64,000 bases of DNA from Caldilineaceae bacterium (GTDB lineage Bacteria; Chloroflexota; Anaerolineae; Caldilineales; Caldilineaceae), in contig JALHQH010000002.1 in NCBI GenBank assembly GCA_022842065.1, positions 344,199 through 408,198 on the forward strand, read 5' to 3'. A model generated the notes under the pieces. The model searched no databases, had not been told where the DNA came from, and saw only the letters and a program-made list of their open reading frames with translations. Positions 42,921 to 51,226 of the stretch are shown here, piece after piece. The position numbers and the translations under genes are program-made. The first letter of the stretch is position 1. Each line of letters begins with the position of its first letter.

Positions 42921-44015
42921 TTATACCCCCCGCAATGCCCCAATAATCTTCTGATCGGTCACGGGAAAAGGGAAAGCAGCCAACTCGGCCAGTGTCACCC
43001 AGCGCCAGTCGGCAACACCGATGGTTTGTGGTTCGCCGCTCAGGTGGCGGGCATGGAAGGCATGGAGGGTGATACGAAAGTGGGTGTAGGCATGTTTGAC
43101 GGTGGTGACCTGTTCACCGACTTCAATGTCGATGGCAAGCTCTTCCCTGATCTCGCGACGCAGGCAGGCGCGCAGGTCAAGGTCAGTTGACTCTAGTTTG
43201 CCGCCGGGAAATTCCCAGAGACCACCGAGGAGACCGTCGGGCGGGCGTTGGGCGATCAGAAATTTTGAGTGCCAGGGCTCACCCTGCCAGATGATGCCAG
43301 CGGCGACATCGAAATGGGGTGTTGTTTTTTTAGGCGGCATGACAGGACGTTGGGTTTGGGTGCCGCGGGCGGCGGCGAGACAGTGGTTGTTAAGTGGACA
43401 GATCAAACAACGCGGACTGGTCGGCGTACAGACCAGCGCGCCCAGTTCCATGATCGCTTCGTTGCAGGCACCGGCGCTGCCTGGTGGGGCCGCTTCAACC
43501 AGTGTGCGCGCTAGTTGCCAGAACGTTTTGAGGGTTAGGGGTTCATTGATTGGCTGGTCGATGTCGGCGAGGCGACTGAGCACGCGTTTAACATTGCCAT
43601 CGAGGATCGGTTCCGGCTGGTTGTAAGCAATGCTAAGAATGGCACCGACGGTATATTCGCCAATGCCGGGCAGATCGAGCAGCGTTTTGCGGTCGGCTGG
43701 GATGGTGCCGCCGAAACGGTTGACGACCTGTTGCGCGGCTTTGTGCAGATTACGGGCACGGGCATAGTAACCCAGCCCTTCCCAAGCCTTGAGCACGGTC
43801 TGTTGATCGGCTGCGGCCAGCGTTTCTAGCGTCGGAAAGGTGGTCATCCAGCGCTGGTAATAGTCGATCACAAATTCGACGCGCGTCTGTTGCAGCATGA
43901 TTTCGCTGATCCAGACCGCATAGGGATCGCGCGCGCCGGCCGCGGCCATGCGCCACGGCAAGGTACGCCCATGCGCGGCGTGCCAATCTACCAGCAGCCG
44001 CGCAATCTCGGGCAT
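42921..44015 (-). CDS. mutY: A/G-specific adenine DNA glycosylase
   Basis: 364 residues from the ATG at 44015; the longer frame would overlap the zinc-ribbon gene and is rejected. Catalytic E38 (SEIMLQQTRV), helix-hairpin-helix LLDLPGIGEYTVGAI (112-126), catalytic D139 (LDGNVKRVL), and the 4Fe-4S ligands C196, C203, C206, C212 are all present. The C-terminal NUDIX-like domain recognises 8-oxoG (EFPGGKLES, REIREELAID). The enzyme removes adenine mispaired with 8-oxoguanine. It lies next to the DGR, but the two are separated by a REP pair and no functional link is implied. Confidence 0.95.
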   Translation of the reverse strand: MPEIARLLVDWHAAHGRTLPWRMAAAGARDPYAVWISEIMLQQTRVEFVIDYYQRWMTTFPTLETLAAADQQTVLKAWEGLGYYARARNLHKAAQQVVNRFGGTIPADRKTLLDLPGIGEYTVGAILSIAYNQPEPILDGNVKRVLSRLADIDQPINEPLTLKTFWQLARTLVEAAPPGSAGACNEAIMELGALVCTPTSPRCLICPLNNHCLAAARGTQTQRPVMPPKKTTPHFDVAAGIIWQGEPWHSKFLIAQRPPDGLLGGLWEFPGGKLESTDLDLRACLRREIREELAIDIEVGEQVTTVKHAYTHFRITLHAFHARHLSGEPQTIGVADWRWVTLAELAAFPFPVTDQKIIGALRGV

Positions 44016-44035
44016 GGGCAAAGGCGGATTCACGC

Positions 44036-44242
44036 TCAACCAGCAGGCGTACCGGTCATCATGCACTGACCAAGTGAGGTCACCGCGAAGAAGAGGACAA
44101 AGGCGACCCACACCCAGATCGGCAGGCCAGCAAAGTTCTGCCGCTTTGGTTTCTTGGGTTGGATTTTGGGAAGTTCCGTCTGGCAGCGCCAGCAGACGGT
44201 CTTATCTTCGGGATTCCATGTGTTGCAATTAGGACAATTCAT
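44036..44242 (-). CDS. Small zinc-ribbon membrane protein
   Basis: 68 residues with AGGAG upstream of the ATG. An N-terminal zinc ribbon (CPNC at residues 3-6 and CWRC at 17-20) is followed by a basic stretch and one membrane helix (LPIWVWVAFVLFFAVTSLG). The gene ends 20 bp before mutY and is probably co-transcribed with it. This arrangement is a common small-protein type of unknown role; the cytoplasmic ribbon may bind a partner. Confidence 0.75.
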   Translation of the reverse strand: MNCPNCNTWNPEDKTVCWRCQTELPKIQPKKPKRQNFAGLPIWVWVAFVLFFAVTSLGQCMMTGTPAG

Positions 44243-44547
44243 GCGCTTTCTCTCCTGGCGATAGATTGATGGAAGCTTATGGTAGCACAGATGGGGTTGA
44301 CGGGCAACTCGTATGTAATTTAGTTGATGAGTTGGTTGGTTAGTTGGTCGGTGGTTGATTAAATTTGTGAGAATTGCCCAGTTGACAAGCTCAGCGCTTT
44401 ATGATTTAATGACGAAAATCATTATTAAGTTCATTGAATTTACTTAACTTCGCACAGCCCTCGATGTGCATTTGCAGCACCCACAGTAGTATACCGTAAA
44501 TCAACAACCGCAGTTTAGCGTTTCGCTTCCAACTACGGACGTACTCT
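44243..44547. other. Intergenic region between divergent genes
   Basis: The 305-bp gap holds a degenerate run of GTTGGTT/GTTGGTC units at 44325-44360, similar in kind to the 8-bp tandem repeat at 9537. No gene or clear promoter is evident. Confidence 0.5.
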
Positions 44548-45756
44548 ATGCTTGCTTCGGCAGCAAAAGCGACCCATGCCCAAACACGGCGGCACAACAA
44601 TCGCCTGGTCTTTCAACAAGTCTATGAACAAGGCCCGTTAAGTCGGGCTGATATTGCCCGCGCCACCAATTTAACCGCCACCACCGTCTCGACCGTGATT
44701 GGTGAATTGCTCGAAGAAGGCTTGGTGACGGAGTTAGGGGCGATCTCCATCGAGCGGGGGAAGCCACCCACCCTGGTCAGCCTGGCCAAAGATGCACGCC
44801 ATATTTTGGCGCTCGATCTCTCACGCAAAACCTTTCAAGGTAGCATTCTAAATCTGCGTGGTGAGATTCAGTTGAGTCGCTGCGTCGTCGCGGATGTACA
44901 GGGCACAGCAGCGTTGGCCCTCATCTATCACCTGATCGATGAGTTGATGACCCTGACGACCACCCCTTTGTTAGGGATTGGCATCGGTGCGCCTGGCATT
45001 ATGGACCAGAACAGTGGCCTGATTCGCCGGGCGGCGAACTTAGGCTGGGACGATGTGCCGCTCGGCGACCTGATCCGCCAGCGCTATAACTGTCATGTAC
45101 AGGTGGTAAATGACAATCAGGCGGCGCTCTTGGCAGAGTATCTTTTCGGCGAATACAAGCGCACCCCTGATCTGGTCGTGGTACGGATTGGCAACGGCAT
45201 TGGGGCCGGCATTATGTGTAACGGGCAACTGTTGCACGGCAATGGGGGCGGCGTCGGTGAAATCGGCCATGTGGTCGTAACGGAAGCCGGTGAGCGCTGT
45301 AACTGTGGCAACCACGGCTGTCTGGAAACCGTTGCCAGTAGTCGGGCACTCGTGAAACAGGCCCAGATTTTGGCCCGTAGCACCCCCAGTTGCCGGCTGA
45401 ATACGCTGGTTAAGCGCCCAGAGGCCATCACGATTGAAACCGTGTTGCAGGCTTATGCACAAGGTGATGCAGGGGTGACCGCCCTTGTCGTTAAAGCAGG
45501 CGAGCAGTTGGGCAAGGTACTGGCACATTTGGTCAGTGTGCTTGGGCCTTCGCGCATCTTACTCTGTGGTAGTCTGGCCGGCTTTGGGCAGGGGTTGATT
45601 GAGGTGATTCAACAAGAAGTGGCGCGGCGTTCTCTGATTGGCCGACTGAATGCCCCGCACATCAGTCCAGTCACCTTGACCAGCGAACTTTCCGACTTGG
45701 TTGTGATGGGAGCCGCGGCCACGATTCTGGCGAATGAACTTGGACTATTTTGGTAA
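44548..45756 (+). CDS. ROK-family transcriptional repressor
   Basis: 402 residues. The N-terminal winged helix-turn-helix (about 12-70, GPLSRADIARATNLTATTVS) marks a NagC/XylR-type regulator rather than a kinase. The ROK domain has GIGIGAPGIMD, VVNDNQAALLAEY, GNGIGAGI and the zinc-binding set GHVVVTEAG then CNCGNHGCLE. It lies 170 bp upstream of and parallel to the ABC transporter operon, which it very likely controls, sensing a sugar or sugar phosphate. A palindrome at 45876 is a candidate site. Confidence 0.9.
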   Translation: MLASAAKATHAQTRRHNNRLVFQQVYEQGPLSRADIARATNLTATTVSTVIGELLEEGLVTELGAISIERGKPPTLVSLAKDARHILALDLSRKTFQGSILNLRGEIQLSRCVVADVQGTAALALIYHLIDELMTLTTTPLLGIGIGAPGIMDQNSGLIRRAANLGWDDVPLGDLIRQRYNCHVQVVNDNQAALLAEYLFGEYKRTPDLVVVRIGNGIGAGIMCNGQLLHGNGGGVGEIGHVVVTEAGERCNCGNHGCLETVASSRALVKQAQILARSTPSCRLNTLVKRPEAITIETVLQAYAQGDAGVTALVVKAGEQLGKVLAHLVSVLGPSRILLCGSLAGFGQGLIEVIQQEVARRSLIGRLNAPHISPVTLTSELSDLVVMGAAATILANELGLFW

Positions 45757-45875
45757 GTCCTGTTATGATGAAACGGTAGCTCTCCTCCAGACCGTTTTTG
45801 GCCTGTCCGTAGCGGCAAGTCCGGCGCAACAACAACCGCCGCATAGATAATTTCTCAATTCAGCAATGTATGCGA

Positions 45876-45903
45876 CGCCCGTCAGGCAATCGGCATGACG
45901 GCG
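45876..45903. promoter_or_regulatory. Candidate operator upstream of the ABC operon
   Basis: CGCCCGTCAGGC (45876-45887) and GCATGACGGCG (45893-45903) form an imperfect inverted repeat ending 23 bp before the first permease start; a natural place for ROK repression. Confidence 0.3.
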
Positions 45904-45926
45904 ACCCCAGCAAAGGAGCAACACCC

Positions 45927-47012
45927 TTGGCCACCACGCTGAGCACTGTGCCAGAGCGACCAACCCCGGTCGCGGCGCGCCAGAATTGGCTGTTGACGCT
46001 ACGCCATTCCTATATCCTGCGCAAACTATTACGCACGATCTTTACGATCTTTGTCGTCACCACCATTACCTTTTTCCTGATCCGACTATTACCTGGCAAC
46101 CCGATTGAGATTTATGTTAATCAATTGGTCGTCACCTATGGCATGCCGCTCAACGAGGCGCGTGATCAGGCGGCATCGCTCTTCGCCTTTGACCTGGAAA
46201 AACCGGTTTATCTCCAATATTTTGACTATCTGGGCAGTCTGCTCCAAGGCAATTTCGGCAGCTCGATTCTCTCGCCAGGAACACAAGTGACGGCGGTGAT
46301 TGCGCGCTTTTTACCCTGGACGATCTTTAGCGTGGGGCTGGGGTTGATTATCAGCTTTACGGTCGGGATGGTCTTGGGCATCCTGATGGCCTATCGCCGC
46401 GAAAGTTTTCTCGACCATGCGCTGACCCTGCTCAGTTCATTGATTAGCTCAATTCCCGACTTTTTAATTGGGTTGCTGATTGTGGTCTGGTTGGGGGTAC
46501 AGTGGAAGTTGGTGCCAATTGCGGCCATGCGCGGGGCCTATTCATCGGGCGTTGTCCCCGGCTTTAACCTCTTCTTTTTCCAGGATGCGCTCTTTCATGC
46601 CGCCTTGCCGATTGCAACTTATGTGCTTACCAGCATCGGCTTCTGGATGTTGAGCATGAAGAGCAGCACGGTCAGCACGTTGGGTGAAGATTATGTCACG
46701 GTGGCCAAGGCGCGTGGGCTGCGCGAGATGCGCATTGCCACGGCCTATGTGGGACGGAATGCTGCACTACCACTCTTCACCCTGCTCACCATTCGGATTG
46801 GCTTTGTCGTTGGTGGTTCGATTCTAGTTGAGCAGATCTTTGAATATGGCGGCATTGGCCGGCAGTTGGGGCAAGCGATTGCGCAACGTGACTATACGGT
46901 AATGCAGGGGATCTTCCTGGTGATCACCTTTTCGGTCATTTTTGCGAACTTCTTTGCCGATCTACTATACGGCTGGTTGGATCCACGGATCAAGTTGGGG
47001 AGGACAGAATAA
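45927..47012 (+). CDS. ABC transporter permease, DppB/OppB type
   Basis: 361 residues. I chose the TTG at 45927 because AAAGGAG lies 8 nt upstream; the ATG at 45870 has no site. The protein has six membrane segments, the long periplasmic loop after TM1 typical of DppB (LIRLLPGNPIEIYVNQLV), and the EAA loop (YVTVAKARGLREMRIATAYVG). It forms the channel with the 47015 permease and takes up oligopeptides, or oligosaccharides in ROK-controlled systems. The next gene begins 2 bp after the stop. Confidence 0.92.
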   Translation: MATTLSTVPERPTPVAARQNWLLTLRHSYILRKLLRTIFTIFVVTTITFFLIRLLPGNPIEIYVNQLVVTYGMPLNEARDQAASLFAFDLEKPVYLQYFDYLGSLLQGNFGSSILSPGTQVTAVIARFLPWTIFSVGLGLIISFTVGMVLGILMAYRRESFLDHALTLLSSLISSIPDFLIGLLIVVWLGVQWKLVPIAAMRGAYSSGVVPGFNLFFFQDALFHAALPIATYVLTSIGFWMLSMKSSTVSTLGEDYVTVAKARGLREMRIATAYVGRNAALPLFTLLTIRIGFVVGGSILVEQIFEYGGIGRQLGQAIAQRDYTVMQGIFLVITFSVIFANFFADLLYGWLDPRIKLGRTE

Positions 47013-47014
47013 CG

Positions 47015-47890
47015 ATGGAAGCAATCATCCATTTTTTACGGGCGGTGGGCAAATCGCTCAAGCTGCTCACCTATAACAAAGTTGGCTTTATCGGTTTCCT
47101 GGTCGTAATCGGCATTGTGCTGATGACCTATGTTGGGTCACGCTTTATTGAGTTGGATACCAAGACCAAGGTGGACCAGATCTATGTGACCCCTTCGCTG
47201 GAACATCCGCTAGGTACTGATCACCAAGGGCGCGATGTGTGGACGCAGATTGTCCACGGCGGCAAGGATGTGGTCTATGTCGCCTTTATTGCGGCGCTGC
47301 TCTCGACCACGATTGCGGTCACCTTTGGCACCCTCAGTGGTTTTGTCGGTGGTGCGGTTGACAGTGTGATCATGGCCTTCACCGATATCATTCTGACCAT
47401 TCCGCAATTTCCGTTGCTGGCCGTGTTGGCCGCCTTTATCTCGCTCAATAGTCTGACCTTTCTGGGCGTTCTGTTAGGGTTGCTCAGTTGGCCGGCGTTG
47501 TTGCGGGCGGTGCGGGCGCAGGCGCTGTCGCTCAAACAACGCGATTTTATTGAGGCCGCACGGGCACTCGACCTGGGCATCTGGCACATTGTCTTTCGCG
47601 AGTTGGTACCCAATATGATGCCCTACATTGTAGTCAGTTTTGCCTTGGCGATGACCGGTGCGGTCTATGCGCAAGCTGGGCTGGTTTTCCTCGGTCTTGT
47701 CCCGATTTCCGCCAGCAACTGGAGTGTGATGACGCAGTTGGCCTGGGTGCGTGGGGCGATCTTCTTTAAGGATAGTGTCTGGTATATTATGGCCCCGATT
47801 ATGGCGATTGCGCTGCTCCAGTTGGCGCTGATTACGATGACCCGCTCGTTGGAACTTGTCTTTAACCCGCGCTTACGCGCCAGTGAATAG
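47015..47890 (+). CDS. ABC transporter permease, DppC/OppC type
   Basis: 291 residues, with GGGGAGG before the ATG. The N-terminal helix and the DPP-C hallmark HPLGTDHQGRDVWTQIVHG are present, followed by five further helices and the EAA loop (RDFIEAARALDLGIWHIVFRE). It pairs with the 45927 permease. Its stop codon lies exactly at the left boundary of the IscB element, which separates it from the ATPase genes of the same operon. The last 20 nt of the gene are in the position of the omega-RNA guide. Confidence 0.93.
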   Translation: MEAIIHFLRAVGKSLKLLTYNKVGFIGFLVVIGIVLMTYVGSRFIELDTKTKVDQIYVTPSLEHPLGTDHQGRDVWTQIVHGGKDVVYVAFIAALLSTTIAVTFGTLSGFVGGAVDSVIMAFTDIILTIPQFPLLAVLAAFISLNSLTFLGVLLGLLSWPALLRAVRAQALSLKQRDFIEAARALDLGIWHIVFRELVPNMMPYIVVSFALAMTGAVYAQAGLVFLGLVPISASNWSVMTQLAWVRGAIFFKDSVWYIMAPIMAIALLQLALITMTRSLELVFNPRLRASE

Positions 47891-48138
47891 GTCAGCAACC
47901 CCATGCCTAAAGGCAGGGGCTTGAGTAGCAATACTTAGGCCATTATCTGACCAGACTCAGCAGTAGTTGTGCTACGTTAGGGTAGGTCATGCTAGGCGCG
48001 GGTGCTTCTCCAGCCCGTCGAGTTCTAGCGTCCAGCATTAAGCGCGGTCCTGGGGTGGACTACAGTGTGCTGGACAATAACAAGCCGCCTAACATTGTCG
48101 AGGAGACCATCACCCCCGCAAGGGGAGAACGTACCACA
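47891..48138 (+). ncRNA. Predicted omega-RNA of IscB
   Basis: The 248 nt between the permease stop and the iscB ATG are non-coding and rich in pairable segments, starting with the CCCCATGCC/GGCAGGGG hairpin and GCTTGAGTAGCAAT. IscB omega-RNAs lie at this place, with the guide at their 5' end taken from DNA just outside the element. By position the guide would be 47871-47890, the last codons of the upstream permease gene. Boundaries are inferred, not seen. Confidence 0.7.
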
Positions 48139-49410
48139 ATGCAGAACTTTGTTTTCGTACTAGAGACCAATAAAGAACCGCAAGCGCCGATTCATCCTGG
48201 TGCAGCGCGGCAGCTACTGAAACAGGGCAAAGCAGCGGTCTACCGAAGATTCCCGTTTACCATCATCCTGAAGCGTGCGGTAGTAGATCCAACCGTACCG
48301 ACAGTGCAACTCAAGGTCGATCCAGGTAGCAAAACCACTGGCATGGTGTTGATGCAGGACGGCAAAGTCATCTTTGCCGCTGAACTAACCCACCGTGGGC
48401 AAGCGATTCGCGATGCGCTGGAAAGCCGTAGGGCAATCCGCCGTAGCAGACGGCAGCGCAAGACACGCTACCGCAAACCAAAGTTTGCGAATTGTGCAAA
48501 GAAAACGACTGCACGTCCAGCGGGTTGGTTGGCACCCTCGCTCAAAAGCCGAGTGGACAATCTTCAGACGTGGTTCACGCGTTTCTTCAAGCTGTGCAAC
48601 CTGCAGAGTATCGCGATGGAACTAGTTCGGTTCGATATGCAGCTAATGGAAAACGCAGAAATATCCGGGGTTGAGTACCAGCAGGGTGAATTGGCTGGAT
48701 ATGAAGTCAGGGAATATTTGCTCGAAAAGTATCAGCGCCAGTGCTGCTACTGCGGTGTGCAGAACGTGCCACTAGAGATCGAGCACATCACTCCCAAGTC
48801 GCGCGGTGGCAGTAATCGGGTAACGAACTTGTGTCTGGCGTGCCATAATTGTAACCAGCGAAAAGGCAACCAAACAGCGGCTGAGTTTGGCTTCCCGCAG
48901 GTGCAGGCACTGGCAAAGAAACCGCTCAAAGATGCAAGCGCGGTGAATGCAACCCGTTGGGCAGTGTTTGAAATGTTCAAAGCGACGGGTCTTGCCATTG
49001 AAGTCGGGACGGGTGGACGAACGAAGTTCAACCGGACAAGCCAGCATTATCCAAAGGCGCATTGGATTGATGCTGCTTGCGTGGGTGAAAGTGGATCTAC
49101 GGTTGCGCTTTGTGCCTCTTCCAAACCGTTGCAGGTTAAGGCGGTTGGGCGCGGCAGTCGGCAGATGGTTAACTCAGACAAGTACGGGTTCCCACGCGGC
49201 AAAGCAAAGTCAGCTAAGCGCGTCAACGGCTTTCAAAGTGGCGATATGGTTAAGGCAATTGTACCAAGTGGCAAAAAGAAAGGATCGTACATTGGAACTG
49301 TTTCAATTAGAAAGTCAGGAACCTTCAAGATCAACGGGCAAGTCGATGGGATCGGCTGGCGCTACTGCCGAGCAATCCACAAGCAAGACGGGTACGCCTA
49401 CTCCAACTGA
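48139..49410 (+). CDS. iscB: IscB RNA-guided endonuclease
   Basis: 423 residues from the ATG at 48139; the frame is open upstream, but that part is the omega-RNA. Order: PLMP domain (VFVLETNKEPQAPIHPGAA), RuvC-I with D61 (LKVDPGSKTTGMVL), arginine-rich bridge helix (95-113), RuvC-II with E161 (SIAMELVRF), HNH domain with CCYC (202-205), H216 (LEIEHITPKSRGGS) and CHNC (235-238), RuvC-III with H308 and D311 (KAHWIDAA), and a basic C-terminal TAM-interacting region. All nuclease residues are present, so it should be active. IscB is the ancestral relative of Cas9; in ISC elements it is thought to help element maintenance by cutting empty sites. Confidence 0.92.
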   Translation: MQNFVFVLETNKEPQAPIHPGAARQLLKQGKAAVYRRFPFTIILKRAVVDPTVPTVQLKVDPGSKTTGMVLMQDGKVIFAAELTHRGQAIRDALESRRAIRRSRRQRKTRYRKPKFANCAKKTTARPAGWLAPSLKSRVDNLQTWFTRFFKLCNLQSIAMELVRFDMQLMENAEISGVEYQQGELAGYEVREYLLEKYQRQCCYCGVQNVPLEIEHITPKSRGGSNRVTNLCLACHNCNQRKGNQTAAEFGFPQVQALAKKPLKDASAVNATRWAVFEMFKATGLAIEVGTGGRTKFNRTSQHYPKAHWIDAACVGESGSTVALCASSKPLQVKAVGRGSRQMVNSDKYGFPRGKAKSAKRVNGFQSGDMVKAIVPSGKKKGSYIGTVSIRKSGTFKINGQVDGIGWRYCRAIHKQDGYAYSN

Positions 49411-49562
49411 ACCAACATCCAGTTTGGGTACAAGGCCACGGGAGGGTCGGGTCCCCCTTGGGGGCGACGCGTGTACAAGCCGCGCCCATGTCTAAAGCCA
49501 GGGACTTCCCGCCCGTCTCCGGTGATGCCCACACAATGCCAGCGCTTACTAAGCCCGACCAG

Positions 49563-50618
49563 ATGTTAACCAATATGAATCCATACAATGATCAAATTAG
49601 GGGCCAGATCCCGCTTAGCCTGGAAAATGTCCACGTTAACTACCAAACGCGCGGCGGCAATGTCCAGGCGGTGCGTGGCGTGACGCTCGATCTACTCTCG
49701 GGCGAAAGCCTGGCGTTGATCGGCGAGAGTGGCTCCGGTAAAACGACATTGGGTTTAGCGATTGTCAAGTTGCTGGCGGAGACAGCCCTGGTTGCACCTG
49801 GTAGTATCACCTATCGGCGCAACGGCAATGTGGTGGATGTGCTCAAGTTACAGGGCAATGGGCTGCGCGAATTTCGTTGGCGCGATTGTGCCATGGTCTT
49901 TCAATCGGCGCTCAATGCCTTTAATCCGGTCCTCAAAATTTGGGAACAGGTGCTGGATACCGCCAAAGCCCACGGTTGGCACGACCGCCAGGCCGTGCGC
50001 GAAAAATTTATGGATCTGCTGCGTTTTGTACAGCTCGATCCGAATCGAGTGATCAGCGCCTATCCGCATGAATTGAGCGGTGGCATGCGTCAGCGCACCC
50101 TGCTCGCCATGTCGATGCTGCTCGACCCGACGGTGCTGATTCTCGATGAGCCGACGACCGCACTTGACATTCTGACCCAACGCACGATCATCGATCTGTT
50201 GCGTCAGCTCAAAGAGGAAAAAGAGCTGACCATGATCTTTATCTCCCATGATCTGGCGATTGCCGCGGAGCTGGCCGATCGCGTGGCCACCATGTATGCC
50301 GGTCGCGTGGTCGAGTTAGGCAAGACGCGCGACATTTTCTACCGTCCGCGCCACCCGTACACGATGGGCCTGATTCGGGCCGTACCCACGGTCGCCGGTG
50401 GCTTTGAAGAGCTGGCCTCGATCCCTGGTTCCCCCCCCGATTTGATCAACTTGCCCAGTGGTTGTCCCTTTCATCCCCGCTGTCCCTTTGCCACCGACAA
50501 GTGCAAACAAGAGGAACCCGCACTCATGCCGGTGGGACCACAACAGTTTGCCGCCTGTTGGCACACAGACGAAGTCGCGGCAGAATTGGCACAGAAGCCG
50601 CTGCGTGGACGCGCGTAA
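49563..50618 (+). CDS. ABC transporter ATP-binding protein, DppD/OppD type
   Basis: 351 residues from the ATG at 49563 (49575, MNPYND, is equally possible); the frame extends upstream only into the IscB element end, and no good ribosome binding site precedes either ATG. Walker A GESGSGKTTLG, signature LSGGMRQR, Walker B VLILDEPTTALD, and the C-terminal Oligo_HPY region (SGCPFHPRCPFA) with its Cys set are typical. It powers the permeases at 45927 and 47015. Separation by the element may have cost it its original leader. Confidence 0.92.
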   Translation: MLTNMNPYNDQIRGQIPLSLENVHVNYQTRGGNVQAVRGVTLDLLSGESLALIGESGSGKTTLGLAIVKLLAETALVAPGSITYRRNGNVVDVLKLQGNGLREFRWRDCAMVFQSALNAFNPVLKIWEQVLDTAKAHGWHDRQAVREKFMDLLRFVQLDPNRVISAYPHELSGGMRQRTLLAMSMLLDPTVLILDEPTTALDILTQRTIIDLLRQLKEEKELTMIFISHDLAIAAELADRVATMYAGRVVELGKTRDIFYRPRHPYTMGLIRAVPTVAGGFEELASIPGSPPDLINLPSGCPFHPRCPFATDKCKQEEPALMPVGPQQFAACWHTDEVAAELAQKPLRGRA

Positions 50619-50620
50619 TT

Positions 50621-50893
50621 ATGTATATCAAAGAGTTGATATGGGATAATCATCGGATAGAACATATCGCCCGACATGATGTGGAACCACACGAAGTGCA
50701 AGAAGTTTGTGATGATAGCGTTACGATCTCTTACCGACAAGGAGAGAATCGCTATCGCATTTATGGACAAACTTTATCTGGGCGTTATCTATTAGTTGTG
50801 TTGGATCGAGTAGGCGGGAGTCGATTCAAGCCAATTACAGCGCGTGAGATGGTGCCAAGTGAAAGGCAGAGCTTTAGGAAGGCAAGACAATGA
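50621..50893 (+). CDS. BrnT-like toxin
   Basis: 90 residues. The layout IKELIWDNHRIEHIARHDVEP followed by EVQEVCDD, a YRIYGQTLSGRYLLVVLD strand pair and the C-terminal TAREMVPSERQSFRK is that of BrnT-family RelE-fold RNases (usual ending R-x-I-S-A-R-x-M-x-x-x-E). It overlaps the next gene by ATGA. The pair is inserted between two ATPase genes of the ABC operon, 2 bp after the first, so it is transcribed with them. Catalysis has not been checked beyond the family pattern. Confidence 0.7.
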   Translation: MYIKELIWDNHRIEHIARHDVEPHEVQEVCDDSVTISYRQGENRYRIYGQTLSGRYLLVVLDRVGGSRFKPITAREMVPSERQSFRKARQ

Positions 50894-51207
50894 CAATGCT
50901 TAAAATAAAAGAAGTGGGTATGAAAGAAATCGAAGTTCCCGAGTTCAAGAGCTACGAAGAAGAGGCTGAATTTTGGGACAACTTTGATACGGGTGACTAT
51001 ATGCCTGAAGAAGGTTGGGAAGAAGTATACACCGACACGAAACGGGCAATGCGCGTCGCCATTTTACCGGAAATTGTTGCGCCATTAAGAGCACGCGCAC
51101 GGGCTAAAGGCGTCTCGGTGGAAACTTTAATCAATGTGCTGCTGGCAAATAGTATCAACACGGTTCCTGAAGCGGTTGCAACTGAGCAAATTCTAGAGCC
51201 TGTTTAA
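50890..51207 (+). CDS. BrnA/CopG-like antitoxin
   Basis: 105 residues. An acidic N-terminal part (VPEFKSYEEEAEFWDNFDTGDY), typical of antitoxins that embrace BrnT-like toxins, precedes a C-terminal ribbon-helix-helix-type segment (AMRVAILPEIVAPLRARARAKGVSVETLINVLLANSI). It should bind the toxin and repress transcription. The gene order is toxin first, as in brnTA systems. Confidence 0.72.
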   Translation: MTMLKIKEVGMKEIEVPEFKSYEEEAEFWDNFDTGDYMPEEGWEEVYTDTKRAMRVAILPEIVAPLRARARAKGVSVETLINVLLANSINTVPEAVATEQILEPV

Positions 51208-51226
51208 TTTGGAGTAAACGAAACCT

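Larger units (their letters stand above)
47891..49515 (+). mobile_element. IscB-carrying IS200/IS605-like (ISC) element without transposase
   Basis: The left end has a hairpin CCCCATGCCTAAAGGCAGGGG (47899-47919); the right end has a related one, CCCATGTCTAAAGCCAGGG (49485-49503), then a GACTTCCCGC segment. Between them are the predicted omega-RNA and iscB. No Y1 transposase gene is present, so movement would need one in trans. Exact ends are estimated. The element sits between the permease and ATPase genes of one ABC operon, in the same direction. Confidence 0.75.

Noticed and set aside
42921..44015. Functional link between mutY and the DGR
   Set aside because: Adenine glycosylase beside adenine mutagenesis is suggestive, but mutY is a common housekeeping gene, is separated by a repeat pair and appears to form a unit with the zinc-ribbon gene.
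42921..44111. Longer mutY reading frame starting at 44111
   Set aside because: The extra residues overlap the zinc-ribbon gene on the same strand and are not part of MutY; the ATG at 44015 fits the family's start.
48139..49410. TnpB or a Cas9 fragment
   Set aside because: HNH inserted between RuvC-II and RuvC-III, the PLMP domain and the size of 423 residues identify IscB; no CRISPR array is present.
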